Shown here: one piece after another, positions 1-12,496 of the stretch | How positions within the stretch are numbered: the stretch's first letter is position 1 | Layout of the letters: every line of letters starts with the position of its first letter | Notes under the pieces: model-generated | Told to the model about the DNA's origin: nothing | The model's input: only the letters and a program-made list of their open reading frames with translations | The model's database searches: none | Made by a program: the position numbers and the translations under genes | NCBI GenBank assembly: GCA_963921425.1 | Contig: OY992833.1 | Coordinates: 3,970,501-4,034,500, forward strand | Length of the DNA stretch: 64,000 nt | Source: Dryas octopetala | Lineage: Eukaryota > Streptophyta > Magnoliopsida > Rosales > Rosaceae | Direction: 5' to 3'

Positions 1-2816
1 AAGCTCAGAGTGTCAACCCAAAGAAATAAACATTATGCAAACTACATATATAATTAAGAACTATTATAGATCACAACCAAGACCAATCATTTCAAATGTT
101 CATTAAGCGCCTTTGGTCATAACCTTTTTTCTTAATAAATTTGAAAGCATAAATTTTGTCCTTACAAACACTCGTTTTTTTTTTTTTTTTTTTTCTGAAC
201 CTTCATAATGACAAGGTATTTTAATTCAATTATGTTTAGAATCCTTAAAATACTTGTCGCTATTGGAGAAAATGACAATTGCAGTGCTACAATAAATTCT
301 TAGCAACTTGGAAACGTGATCATAAACACCAAATCCTAAGATAAATTCTGCAAGTACTCCAATTCATGAATTGTGAGCTCAAAGCATGCCACAATTCCTT
401 CATTAGATGATTAAGGAATTCTTTCTATGTTCATATGTTCCAATTATTATTATTATTTTTTTTGGATTTCATAAGGCTAAACGTACTTATCCCCTTCCTG
501 AATTGGAGCAACACTGAATGAACATATTTCATACTGAATCTCTTAAGAACATTCCAATATGCTTTCTAAGATAAACTTGACATTAATCCACATGAGCAAT
601 TATAGAATTATTTCAATTCCTATCACGACATTTATCTCACATGTATATTTTTCATTTCAAAGTTCTAGCTTAGAGAGAAACCATGATCATTATTAGCAAA
701 CAACCAACATACATAATCATAAATGAAAACTTACTCCCACGTACTAACCTCTAGGCTATACACAGATTAACTATGTCTTAATTAAAACTAGAAAAATAAT
801 AATAATAATAATAACATTAATGATATTATTGAACTTGAGATACCATTATCGGAGCTTGTTTAAGTTCGTATATTGAATTCTTTAGTTTACAGACCACATG
901 TTCCTTTCTATTAATGTGAAGCCTTCAAATATCCATATGTAGACTTCTTATTCTTAACTCCCACTCATAAGGTAGTTTTCACATTAATTTGATGCAACCC
1001 TAAATCATAATGAGCTACTAATGCTATAATGATCCAAAGTGAGAACTTCTTAGAAATAGAAAAGAAGGTCTCTTTATAATCAATGTCTTCTTTCTGAGAA
1101 AAAATTTTGGACACAAATTTGGTCTTTATATTATTCAACATTGCATATATTAGAGTCAAGCTTGGTCTTTGAGACCCACTTACACATGACTCATTTACAT
1201 CCTTTAGGCAAGTCAACGAGATCCCAAATTTTCATTATCGTTTATTGATTTCAACTCATCATTCATGTGATCAATTCATTTATTAGGATCAACACATTTA
1301 ATGACATGTGAAAATGGAACCAGATTCTTACTTGACCTATGTCAAAATTAGATTCTTGTAGATATACCACAAAATCATTCAGAATAGCAAATTTCAACAC
1401 ATTTAATGTCTAGAAATTGTCTTAATGCTATTACTTGTGGTTCTTCTACTACCTTCATTGGTGATAATCTCATTATGGAGTTGTTGGTTATTCATTTGCT
1501 ATTCAATGTTGTTAGACTATTCAACAACTATAGGAATAACAACTCATTTAGGAAGTATGGGTAAAATACCCTAACTTCTAAGATAATCATTTCTTTTGTT
1601 ATACACTCCCACTGATTTCACCACTGTAAATAAATCTAACATTATCGGTTTCAATAATTCTCGTACTATGGGTAGGAAGTAAAACCTATATCTTTCCAGA
1701 TCTTTATGGTTAACTAATAAGGTCACCATTTAGTCAATCTAAAATCCAATTTTATTCATGTGGATTATATTCTTACTTTCCCTGCGCAACCCAAACATAC
1801 AGGTTCCAGAAATTGGGTTTCCTTCATATTCACAGCTCAAATGGAGCCTTTAAAATTAAGTGCCTTACCAGGAACCCGAAAATATATAACGGTCTAAATA
1901 GCATGCATCCACAATAATATACGTAAACCTAACCATATCCATAATAGTATGGTGTAAATTACATATTCTTCAAGGAGTTTTGAAAGTGAACTAGAACATT
2001 TACATGAATTATCAATTTCTATAAAATTCATGACAAAATGAATCATAAAAAGAAATTCACAGAAGTCTGTATTAAATATTTTAAGAAGCTCTAAAATTCT
2101 TATAGCGCGTTTCTTGGTGTGTTTGGTTTGTTTTCTTTAATACAATCCACATACACATGTCGAGATTAGTAAGATCTTGGTTCAAAGAACCTCATTTGTT
2201 ACTAATTTGTTCAACTTTTCTTTGGGTATTGGACCCAGTCAATTATGCCACAAGAATAAAGAATTTTAATCTATCAAGCTACGTTTAGTCCAAACATTAA
2301 GATGCAGAGTCAAAAGATTTTTCAGTAAAAATAACATCAAACTTTAGTTTGTATAAACCTTTAAATAGAATCTCAAAAACAACAAAAGAGGCATTCTTAA
2401 ACAATTTGAAAAATTCTTTATCAAACTTTAAACTGAATACATTAGGGTCAGATACAAAAATTTAAATAAGTTTCAGAAAAATAGGAACATAAGTGTTTGG
2501 AATAAAATCTAAAAGTTTGGATTTTAAATGATCATTGCATTGAACTAGAAATATAAGTGTAGCACATAATTCAACTTAGCAAGTAAAAGGAACATCAACT
2601 AATACAATTCAAAAAATATTAAGAGTAAAAGCGTACCTTTCTTTTCTGATAAAGCAATCTTTATTAAAATGCTCCAACTATTACGATAATAGAATTTATC
2701 ATCCTTTTATAGGCTTTCACCCAAATTTCTTTTCGATCGGCTTCTTGACTTAGGGGATGAACAAAATTTATGTCCATGTTGCTTACGCCTTGCCTATTCA
2801 CTACAAGAAAAACATA

Positions 2817-3110
2817 TTTGGGTGATGAACCTATATTCGTCGCCCAAAGTAATTTTGGGTGACGAACAAGAAAATTTGTCGATCAACATCATGCAGATTT
2901 GGGCAACGAATACCATGTTCCTCACCTAAATTTACTTTGGGCAACGAAATGATGTCGTCGCCTAAACTCAAGCACCAAAATATTAATTGACAAATACATT
3001 GGGCGAGGAATATGCATGTTCCTTGCCCAAAGTTACTTTGGGTGAGGAAAATTTAAATTTGTCGCCCAAACGTACTTTGGGAGACAACAAATTCCGTCGC
3101 CCAAAGGCTC
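2817..3110. repeat. CACTA subterminal repeats, left block 1
   Basis: About ten copies of a 12-14 bp motif close to TTTGGGCGACGAA, in both orientations and often paired as short palindromes around a few AT-rich bases. In the En/Spm family such subterminal repeats are the binding sites of the TNPA protein; that role here is inferred from the family. Confidence 0.85.
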
Positions 3111-3164
3111 ATTCCCTTTTTTTCTTTTGGTACAATTATATGTATGTTATTCATACAATGCGAT

Positions 3165-4660
3165 CGTGTTTCCAACGATCCGAACCGTTCAACTTTTAAT
3201 TCCTCATTGAAAGATCAGCATTGCAAAAAATTAGGATTATTGGAGATGTAAAAGTTATGTAACGGTGTTCGAATGTATGAATGATCAAGAATTTTCTAAT
3301 ACTAATCGATGGAGTAGATTAATTCCGATTTGGGCAATTTTTTGCAGGAATGATCTTTGAGTATAAACGAATAAAATGAACAGCTCCGATCGTTGAAATT
3401 ACATTGTAGTCTTCACAATTGTTGAATCGACAAAGTTTCAACGAAAAAGCTATAGAATTATACTCTTCAAGTGTATTTATATGTAGAAGATCACGTTTCT
3501 AGTGTGTTTTTAACGATCCGAACCGATCATTTCTTAGTGTCCCACTCAAAGATCATCCATGCAAAAAATTATCTCAATTGAAGATGTAGAAGTTAGGTTT
3601 GGCATTTAGGGTGTATGAACGATCTTGATTCTTATAATAATAATCGAACGGGTAGATGAACTCCGATTGAGCCGATTTTTTGCAGGGTTGATCTTTGAGT
3701 ATGAACGTATATGATGAATGGCTCTGATCGTGATAATCACGTTGTGGTCTTCACAATTATTGAAGCTACAAGGTTTTAACGAAAGAGTTAATAGAATTTT
3801 ATTCTTCAAGTGTAAAAACCGTTCATTTATATGTACAACCTTATATGTCAATCGTGTTTTCAATGATCCGAACCATTCATTTTTTAATTCCCCACTCAAG
3901 GATCATCCATGCAAAAAATTAGCTTAATCGGAGATGTAGAAATTAGGTAACGGTGGTTGAACTTATGAACGATTGTGAATTTTCTAATACTAATCAAAGG
4001 AGGAGATGAATTCCGATTGAGCCAATTTTTTGCAGGGATGATCTTCCAGTATAAACGAATAAAATGAACGGTTCCAATCATTGAAATCACATTGTAGTAT
4101 TCACAAATTGTTGAATCGCCAAAATTTCTGCGAAAAAGTTAATAGAATTATACTCTTCAAGTGTATTTATATATAGAAGCTCATATTTCTATTATGTTTT
4201 TAACAATCCGAATCGATCATTGGATAGTTCCCCACTTAAAGATCATCCATACAAAACATTATCTCAATCGAAGAAGTAAAAGTTAGGTTTAGCATTTAGT
4301 GTGTATGAAAGATCATGGTTTTTATAATTATAATCGAACGGCTAGATGAACTCTGATTGAGCCGATTTTTTGCAGGCATGATCTTTGCATATGAACATAG
4401 ATGATGAACGACTGTGATTGTTGTAATGACATTATTGTCTTCACAATTATTGAATCGATAAGGTTTGAACGAAATAGTTAATAGAATTTTATTATTGAAG
4501 TGTAAAATCCACTGATTTATATGTAGAACCTTATATGTCGATTGTGTTTTTAACGATCCGAACTATCATTTATTAGTTTCCCACTCAAAGATCATTCCTC
4601 CAAAAAATTAGGTCAATTGGAGATCTACAAGTTTGGTATTGGAGTTCGAACGTATGAACG
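3165..4660. repeat. Tandem array of about 345-bp units, alternating two types
   Basis: The marker GATCCGAACC (or a close variant) recurs at 3,177, 3,515, 3,865, 4,205 and 4,555, spacings of 338, 350, 340 and 350. Units 1, 3 and 5 resemble each other, as do 2 and 4, so the array has a higher-order period of about 690 bp. Each unit also contains, inverted, a module with TTTTTTGCAGG and ATGATCTTTGAGT, so a unit can fold on itself. The array separates two blocks of CACTA subterminal repeats. Confidence 0.85.
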
Positions 4661-4679
4661 ATCATGGTTCATACCAAAA

Positions 4680-4875
4680 ATCAACTTTGGGCGACAAACT
4701 ATTCGTCCCCCAAAGTCTGAAATTATGGCGGGATGAAACGGTGCCCTAAAGTCAACGACTTTGGGCGACGAACATGATTCCGTTGCCCAAAGTTTTTTGG
4801 GCGACGAAATAATGAATTCCTCGCCTAAAGGTGCTTTGGGCGACGGAATCATGTTCGTCGCCCAAAGTCTTTCAA
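4680..4875. repeat. CACTA subterminal repeats, left block 2
   Basis: Six or more further copies of the GGCGACGAA / TTCGTCGCCC motif, in alternating orientation. They lie 1.5 kb inside block 1, on the far side of the 345-bp array, and end just before the C-rich leader. Confidence 0.85.
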
Positions 4876-4904
4876 TTTGCATAACCTAGTTCCTGGGTTC
4901 ACTT

Positions 4905-5155
4905 CACACTTCACTCCCTCCCAGCTCTCGCTCCTCCCTCCTCTCGGCTGCCAGCTCCTTCCTCCTCCTTCCTCCGTCATCCCGAAAACCCCCCCTCATC
5001 CTCCCTCCTCCCGACAACCCACCCCCCCCCCCCCCCGAAACCCACCCCCTCCTCCTCCCTCCTCCCGAAAACCCACCCCCCCATCGGAGACCCACCCCCT
5101 CGAAACCCAAAACCCACCCTCCCAGCTCACTGAAACCCCCTCCCCACACACACAC
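4905..5155 (+). promoter_or_regulatory. C/CT-rich leader of the CACTA transposase gene
   Basis: A 250-bp block very rich in C on this strand, with a run of 16 C, followed at 5,156 by GTAATTTTTTTT, which looks like a plant splice donor and T-rich intron start. Its position between the subterminal repeats and the transposase exons fits a transcribed 5' leader. Reading frames here encode only low-complexity proline or glycine tracts and are not taken as genes. The complementary strand is G-quadruplex prone. Confidence 0.45.
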
Positions 5156-5783
5156 GGTAATTTTTTTTTTTCAATTTCTATTATTTTAATTAAGTTTTGT
5201 GATTTTCTATTTTTTATGTTTTCTAATATTGTGGATTTTACATTTGTAGGATTGGACATTTGCACTTGTTGTGGATTTTGCATAAATTGGTTGTGAAATT
5301 TCTGATTTTAGTGGTAATTAGTTAATGTTGTGGTTTTTTTTTAATTTAGTGGTTTGGTTGTGCAATCTGAATTTAGATTGATGTTGGGCTAATATTTGAC
5401 AATGATTTATTTTTTTGGTGAAGGAAGGATAGTGTTGCATTTGTTGTGAAAGATAATTGGATTTTTGTGAGGTATGTGTTTAATCTATCTTTTAGTTAAA
5501 TTTTTGTATGATTTAGTATTTAATGTTTCATATATAATTGTATTAAACTTTTTTAATGAATTAATTTGTATGTTAAAATTAATTATAAAATTGATTAGTT
5601 AGTTTGTATGTTCTTAAATGCTAAAATTTAATAGTTTGTTTATATGCTTGTATGTATATTGTTAGATTAATTATAGTTTAGTTTGTATGTTACATTTAAT
5701 TTAGTTGTAATTGCAAAATTCCCGATGACGTAGTCCAGCACTCCTCGAGCACTGGGTTAGGTCATGTGGCACGAAGCGCCTGT

Positions 5784-5860
5784 GCGAAGTTATCAGTCGG
5801 TAACTTTGTACATTCAACTAGTCGTGCGAAGTTATCAGTAGATAACTTTGTACACTAAAC
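5784..5860. repeat. Duplicated short hairpin in the CACTA leader
   Basis: Two copies of TGCGAAGTTATCAG followed by GGTAACTTTGTAC or GATAACTTTGTAC lie about 45 bp apart. Within each, GAAGTTA pairs with TAACTTT to form a short hairpin. Confidence 0.6.
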
Positions 5861-6010
5861 TTAAATTCACCTTAGACCCATTCGAGAGTCTGTTGGATGC
5901 GTGCATGGACGCTGGGCGTGATTGCGCTCCAATATGATTCTTGAATTGTCCAAATTACCAATGGACAGTTTGGGAGTGCACAATTATGTGTTTTGGTTAG
6001 TGGTTCATGT

Positions 6011-6157
6011 GACGTGGTTTTGATCTGAGAAAATTTAGGCAACATCTCCCTATGTGTTCTTCGAGTGCATACTAAATATTTGTTTTAAATATCTACGTCG
6101 TACATTTGGAGAACCATAGGGAGATGCTGCCGAATTTTTCCCAGATCGAAACTACGT
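6011..6157. repeat. Inverted repeat upstream of the transposase start
   Basis: Left arm 6,011-6,060 and right arm 6,108-6,157 are inverted copies of each other (roughly 80% over 50 bp; core CATCTCCCTATG against CATAGGGAGATG) around a 47-bp loop. It ends about 130 bp before the transposase ATG, so an RNA crossing it would fold into a long stem. Confidence 0.75.
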
Positions 6158-6285
6158 CGTGCGAGCCAACAACCACGACACATATGTGCATTCTCGAATG
6201 GGATAGGGCCCTTACCGGAGGCATAAGGAGACGAAGAAGGGTGACGAATCTTTTTCTAATTTTTGTGTAATATGGAAACAGGTTC

Positions 6286-9200
6286 ATGGACCGATAGTGG
6301 ATACGTAATACGAATCGTGTTAGTGATGAATATTTGTATGGGATCGAGTCATTTATCCAAGTTGCACAGGAACATGTCAATGCTCAGAATAATATAAAGT
6401 GTCTGTGCCAGAATTGTAACAACACTTTATGGAAGACAGTGCGTGAAGTCATAATTCATTTAGTGAAATATGGGATGTCACACAACTATACGACATGGTA
6501 TTATCATGGTGAACCGAGAGTTTATGCTTCGACTTCCTCGGATTCTCGAACAATTCTGCAACCAACTGAATCTGTTGGTGATGATAATGACCAAGTGATG
6601 GGCATAATCAACGATGCTTATCCATATGCATCGCTTGATCACGAAGTCAATCAGGATGATACAGAGAGCAATAATATGGATGAAGATGATGGGTTGCCCG
6701 AAGTCCAAAAAGAAGAGTTTGATAAGTATGAGAGATTGTTGAAACAAGCTCAGCGGGAATTGTACTCTGGTTGTGAAGAGTACTCAGTGCTAACTGCTGT
6801 TGTGGAGTTAATGCATTGGAAAGTACTTAATCAACATTCGAATCAAAGTTATGATCAGTTGATGGGGATTTTGAAACGAATGCTTCCAAAGAACAATCAT
6901 ATACCTGAAACCCATTATCTTGCGAATAAGGTGTTGAAAGATCTCGGTTTGGGATATGAAAAGATTCATACATGCAAGAATGATTGTGTATTGTTTTACA
7001 AAGAACACCAAGGGAAGGATAAATGCCATGTGTACAATAAGCCGAGATATAAGAACAAGTCTGTAGAGAGAAAGAAACAGATTCCGCAAAAGGTGTTTCA
7101 TTATTTCCCACTTAAGTCAAGATTGCAACGATTGTACATGTCGACACATACTGCAAGTGACATGAGATGACACAAAGATAAACGGGTTGAGGATGATGTG
7201 ATGAGACATCCTGCAGACGGAAGCGCATAGAAAGAATTTGACAAGATATATCCGGATTTTGCAGCAGATCCACGAAATGTCATATTATGATTTTCTATTG
7301 ATGGATTTAATCCATTCATAAATATGAGCACATCTCACAGCACTTGGCTAGTGGTCGTGGTTCCTTATAATTTGCCTCCCTGGAAATGCATGAAAAAAGA
7401 ATTTACAATTATGACGCTATTAATTCCGGGACTGCAATCCCCTGGCAAGGAGATCGATGTATATTTGCGGCCGTTGATTGATGAGCTGAAAGAATTGTGG
7501 CAAAATGGTGTGCCGACATATGATAAGTCCACTGGAACAATGTTTTCCTTGCGTGCGGCAGTCATGTGGACAATAAATGATTTCCCAGCTTATGGAAATC
7601 TATCAGGCTGGAGCACCAAGGGTTATATGGCATGCCTTACTTGTAATAAGGATATAACTTCTGTTTGGCACAATGGTAAAGTATGTTATATGAGCCACCG
7701 AAGATGGTTGCCGGGAGATCATAAATGGCGTCACAGTAAGGAGGACTTTGACGGAAAAAAAGAGATGGGCGTGAAACCTAAAGAATTATCTGGTGATGAC
7801 ATCTTGAGGCAGTTGAATAACTTAGAATTTGGCCGAATTGGTAAAATCCCACTAACAAAGAACAAAATATGCTAAGGTCACCTGCACATCTAATTTGGAC
7901 GAACAAGTCGATATTCTTCGAGTTGGAGTATTGGTCCAAGTTGAAAATCAAGCACAATCTCGATGTAATGCATATTGAGAAGAACGTGTGCGAAAGTTTG
8001 GTGGAGACAATTTTGGGCATTGAGGGAAAATCAAAGGACACAATTAAGGCTCGACAAGATTTGCAAAAAATGGGCATCAGGAAACATTTGTGGTTAACGA
8101 AGAAGGGTGATAAAATGATAAAGAAACATCCATTTTATAACGTGAAACCTGGGGATAAGAAAGAATTCTTAAAGTTTCTTGCATCGATCAAATTTCCAGA
8201 TGGATACGCGGCCAATATCTCACGAAATATTAAAATCGACTCTGGAAAAATTTTGGGCTTGAAAAGTCATCATGTCATATTTTATTGCAACGTCTGCTTC
8301 CGGTGGGTATTCGAAAATTTTTGCCCGAAGATGTGGTTGAACCGATTGTTGGGTTGTCGAGGTTCTTTCAGCATATATGCGCTAAGACGTTGCGTGAGTC
8401 GGACATGTCAAAATTGAAAGATGAGATTGTGTACATCCTATGCAAATTTGAACAAATATTTCCACCGGCCTTTTTTGATATAATGATTCACTTAATGATA
8501 CATTTACCGCAAGAGGCAATTCTTGCTGGGCTGGTCAGTTATCGGTGGATGTACCCAATAGAAAGGTAACAATTCCTAAACTTTTTTGTTACTATTTTCC
8601 AAGTTTAGCTTTATGTTACTCATAAAAGTTTTCTCACTATGTACTTACATTTGCAGAATGTTGGGTAATTAAAAAAGATACGTCTGGAACAGGGCACACT
8701 CCGAAGGCTCCATAGCAGAGGCATACATTGCAAATGAATCCATCACCTACTGTGCAATGTATCTCAGTAGTGTTGAGACGTCATTCAATCGGCCCTAACG
8801 CAATGACGACGGTGGTGAAAAAAATGAGACACTTTTTGTCTTTTCTCAAATTACACGACCATTTGGCGAAGCCCCTAAACCAGCTGTTGAATTCTCGAAA
8901 CACGATATGGAGGTGGCTCATTGGTTCATACTCAACAATTGCGAAGAAGTTGACTCCTTACACAATGAGCATAAGGAACTAATGAATCGCGACTATCCAA
9001 GATGGGACAGGGAACGTGTACAGAAAAAGCATCAGGAATTGTTTCCTAAATAGTTTAAGGAACATGTAAGTGATTACTGACAATAATGATCAGTTCGTTC
9101 ATGTGTTTGTATGTTTTTTGTAATATATTAATTACATTGTCTTTTAATAGATGGAAAAGCTGATTGATGATAATTCGCCATTATATAAAGAGTTAATGAG

Positions 9201-9858
9201 TTTGGCGAGTGACATTCAATAGGTTGAAACGTTTTCTGAATGTAATGTGAATGGAGTTAAGTTTTTAACTGTAGAACGAGATGTCATCTTGAGCACTAAA
9301 AATAGCGGGGTTTGTGTAGAAAACTTGAAGACTGGCAAGGTAGATTTCTACGGCAAGCTGACGAGTATACATCAAGTGTTGTACTCGCATCGCTTTCAAA
9401 TTGTTTTTTTTAATTGTCATTGGTTTAATACAGACCCGAATAGGAACAACAGTATTAAACTCAATTATGACTTAATATCTGTGAACACAAACACTCGATG
9501 GTATGAGAATGATCCATTTATTCTTGCCACAATGGCGAAACCAGTATGTTATCTGGATGATCCTAAGGCGGGTATGGGTTGGAAAGTAGCTCAGATGAGT
9601 CAGAATCGAAATATATGGGATATTCCGAAAAAAAAAAATCAGGATGACGTGGCCTATCAAGAGGATTCATCTTCGACCATACCCAATCCATACAACAATG
9701 ATGTTATCTTACAACAAATCGAGATACATGACGTTCCTCCAATTGAGATCGATGCCTTATCAATTGATTTTGGGCCACTTCCCCGAATTGATGTTAATGA
9801 TTTCATCGATGATGATGATGATGAAGATGAAGATGAAGATGATGATGTTGATGGTATC

Positions 9859-9891
<33 letters not shown>

Positions 9892-9921
9892 ATGAGTATT
9901 TCTAGTGGTGATTCAAATTAG
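6286..9921 (+). pseudogene. TNPD-like CACTA transposase (Tnp2 family), decayed
   Basis: Encodes the catalytic transposase of the CACTA element. In order: a transposase-associated N-terminal domain (from 6,286; 'VSDEYLYGIESFIQVA', then a CxxC pair and 'YTTWYYHGEP'), the Tnp2 core (to about 7,870, with 'FSIDGFNPF'-type and 'YGNLSGWSTKGYMACLTC' blocks), the 'NLDVMHIEKNVCESLVETILG' block (from about 7,960), a DUF4218-like part (about 8,100-9,060) and a DUF4216-like part (9,247-9,800). It ends in an Asp-rich tail from a GAT microsatellite (9,809-9,894). I chose 6,286 because ATGGACCG opens the family's usual N-terminus just after a splice-acceptor-like CAG. Breaks: stops at 6,295, 7,168, about 7,228 and 7,288, a frameshift near 8,275-8,285, and stops near 8,672, 8,797, 9,050 and 9,220. 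Introns are likely at 8,567-8,656 (GTAACA...TTGCAG) and about 9,066-9,150. Confidence 0.9.
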
Positions 9922-10030
9922 TAAGTAATAATGGTGATTCAAATTAGTAAGTAATAATGGTGATTCAGATTAGTAAGTCATTACTTTAGTTTTCTTTTTG
10001 ACTAACATAAATATTTATTGCATTGTGCAG

Positions 10031-11808
10031 ATGAGTTTGATCTCGAACAGGGGTGGATCTTGGAGGTCCAGTTCAGCATCCATGTCCGCCCCTGCAGCCC
10101 AGCCTACACCTGCAGTACAGCCCGCCCCTGCAGTACAGCCCAACCTCATAGTTTAGGGCGAATCGACCCCGGCGATAGCCCCAGATCTCTCATCCAGTAC
10201 TGGGTCTGCGATTCAGTCGACACGGAGGACCCGACGTGGTCACAATTATGGTGTAGATAATAATGTTGCATCATCCACTCGTACTGCTTCATCATCAGAT
10301 AGTAAGAAAAATGTTTTCACATCACTTGTGTTTAGGTTTAATTTTATTTAGATGTTATAAGATTACTGTGAAATTAATATGTTATATTTGCTTTTCTAGG
10401 TACCAAAACCACGAGAGGTATAAGTAGAGAGTTGAAGGCGTCCCGAATCAAGCGCACGACGAACGAGAGGATTCGAATCGTTCTTCAGCAAGATCACCTA
10501 CGACCGAGCAAGGGGGTCCATAGTACTTTCGCTTCCTTTGTCGGGGCGATTATCCTTGCCGACTGCCCCATGCTTTTCCCCAATTGAGAAAAGGTTGCTG
10601 ACGCCATCAAGAGAAGCATTATGGGCTCCATTTCTGTGAGTATATTTCGATTAATACAAAATAATTAATTTGATCATTCATAACAATTTAATAATTATTT
10701 TTTTCAGGTAAACTATGACATTCGGATGGAGGATCCGGATGTAGCTAGGTATATGGAGACGTTATTGAGAAAAGTTTACACACAATGGAAGCACGAGCTG
10801 CACAGGGAATATAACATGTTTGGATCAGCAGTTGAGGCATTGGTCAGCCCTCCTCTGGAGATGGCATCTGGCTTGATCAGTGGCAGTGGTTGTGCACTCA
10901 TTTTCAGAGTCCGAAATTTTTGGTATGTTATATCATTTTAAGAATTCAAAAATCTTTTTTCTTATGTTATTCCTTTATTTTGTATGCACTAATGCATTTA
11001 CAATTTGCTTAATATTTAACAGAAGAAATCGAATAACAATCTTAAGGACCGGAAAGCACCCGCAAGGATTGATCATCATGGTGGTTCCATGCCCTTCTCA
11101 TACCGGGTGGAGTCGTATCGTCAGGTGCGCCATTATTTAATTTAATATATATATTCCTTAGTATTGTTTAAGTTTTTGTCAACATTACATTCCTTTTCAG
11201 GCTAATTCGCAATTTTCGGAGTTCGACAACTACGGGGATGTTTATGGCCGACCAGGCAACGACAAGGGCAAGGCGAAGCACGTTAGTTTTTTATATTTTA
11301 GTTTTATTACACAATTTTTAATATTTGTATTTGATTTCCTAATTTCTAACTTGTGTATGACATTTTGAAGGCTGAGATGCTCGCCAAGAAGGCGAGTTAT
11401 TTGGAGGAGGTGGCCAGTCAGTACCCTCCGGACACTCCGTTGGCATCGATCTCAGTCCCCGATAGCGATGCCGGTCTTCGTATTATGACGGAGACACTGG
11501 GTATTAGGCATGGTAGGGAGATACGCGGAATAGGAGCGGGTCGAGTTCGTGATCTCAGCGCCGGGTCTTCGTCTCAGCCATCTGCAGAATTAGTCAACCT
11601 GTCCACTGAAGTGCAGCTGTTGAAGGGTCAGCTAGAAGAATCGAGAGCGACATATGCGGAGCAGACGAGTAAGGTGCATCAGATGCAACCAATGTTTGGC
11701 CAGTTGGCCAAGATTGTACCTAGGTTTGTGCTGCCACCGAACATTGACCAGTGCATGCCAGACTCCTCCACCGGTGCCGATGATGCTACTGACCTAGGGG
11801 GCCATTAG
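10031..11808 (+). pseudogene. TNPA-like second CACTA gene (plant En/Spm transposase_24 type), multi-exon
   Basis: Likely the accessory DNA-binding protein of the element. The start ATG at 10,031 follows a splice-acceptor-like TTGTGCAG. Probable exons: 10,031-10,300, 10,401-10,635, 10,710-10,925, about 11,024-11,125, about 11,200-11,283 and 11,371-11,808, separated by short T-rich introns with GT...AG ends. Family blocks are 'RELKASRIKRTTNERIRIV', 'YTQWKHELHREYNMFG' and the C-terminal 'SQYPPDTPLASISVPDSDAG' with 'ETLGIRHGREIRGIGAGRVRD', then a short helical stretch (about 11,590-11,700). Two in-frame stops (TAG 10,154; TGA 10,585) say it is a pseudogene, unless splicing avoids them. Exon limits are by eye. 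Confidence 0.8.
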
Positions 11809-11984
11809 TGATTGTATGTACCGATTATATTTGCATACAGTATTAAATTATTCCTACTTTGTATGGATATTTGGATATATAAATTTATTAATTTTGTTTT
11901 ATATAGTTTTTGAATAAATATTTTTCTTTTAAATATTAAATTCAAATATATAATTTAAAAAATTAAAAAAAATTAAAAAAATAT

Positions 11985-12475
11985 GTTTAGGCGACGAAAT
12001 TGTTCGTCGTCTAAACATGCTTTGGGCGACGAACATAATCATTCCTCACCCAAATCATGTTTAAGCGACGAACAATTTCGTCGCCTAAACATATTTTGGG
12101 GGAGGAATAAGGAGGTTTGTCGCCCAAAGCATGTTTAGGCGACGAAATTGTTTGTCGCCCAAAGCACGTTCGGGTGAGGAAATTAATTATTCCTCTCCCA
12201 AAGCGTGTTTAGGCGACGGACAATTTCGTCGCCCAAACATGCTTTGGGCGACGAACCTCCTTATTCATCGCCTAAAACATTCTTTGGGCGACGAAATTAT
12301 TCATCGCCCAAAGCATGTTTTGGGCGAGGAATCATATGCTTTAGGAGACGAAGAAAATTTGTTGCCCCAGGTGTCTTTGGGGTACGAAATTTACTGGTTC
12401 GTCACCCAAAGTCTTGGGCGGCCAAACTGTCGACGAAATTCAACTTTGGGAGAGGAACTAGGTTCGTCGCCCAAA
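11985..12475. repeat. CACTA subterminal repeats, right block
   Basis: About twenty copies of the TTTGGGCGACGAA / TTCGTCGCCCAAA motif, with variants GGCGAGGAA and TTCCTC, packed at roughly 25-bp spacing and reaching to within 20 bp of the right terminal inverted repeat. Denser than the left side. Confidence 0.9.
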
Positions 12476-12496
12476 CTTTTTTTTCTTGTAGTGATT

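Larger units (their letters stand above)
2799..12493 (+). mobile_element. Complete CACTA (En/Spm) DNA transposon, 9,695 bp, target duplication ATT
   Basis: The ends are CACTACAAGAAAAA on the left and its inverse (TTTCTTGTAGTG) on the right. Both are flanked by the 3-bp duplication ATT at 2,796-2,798 and 12,494-12,496, which is diagnostic of CACTA elements. Inside are subterminal repeats built on TTTGGGCGACGAA, a CT/C-rich leader, a TNPD-like transposase gene (6,286-9,921) and a second TNPA-like gene (10,031-11,808). Both genes contain stops, so this copy is probably not autonomous, although its ends look intact. It lies inside the copia fossil, whose sequence resumes on both sides. Confidence 0.95.

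Noticed and set aside
3165-4660. CRISPR-like regular repeats
   Set aside because: Units are about 345 bp without spacers, inside a plant transposon.
4877-5296. 139-codon proline-rich frame
   Set aside because: Low-complexity translation of a C-rich tract in the CACTA leader, with an intron-like junction at 5,156; no domain, and the opposite strand is equally open.
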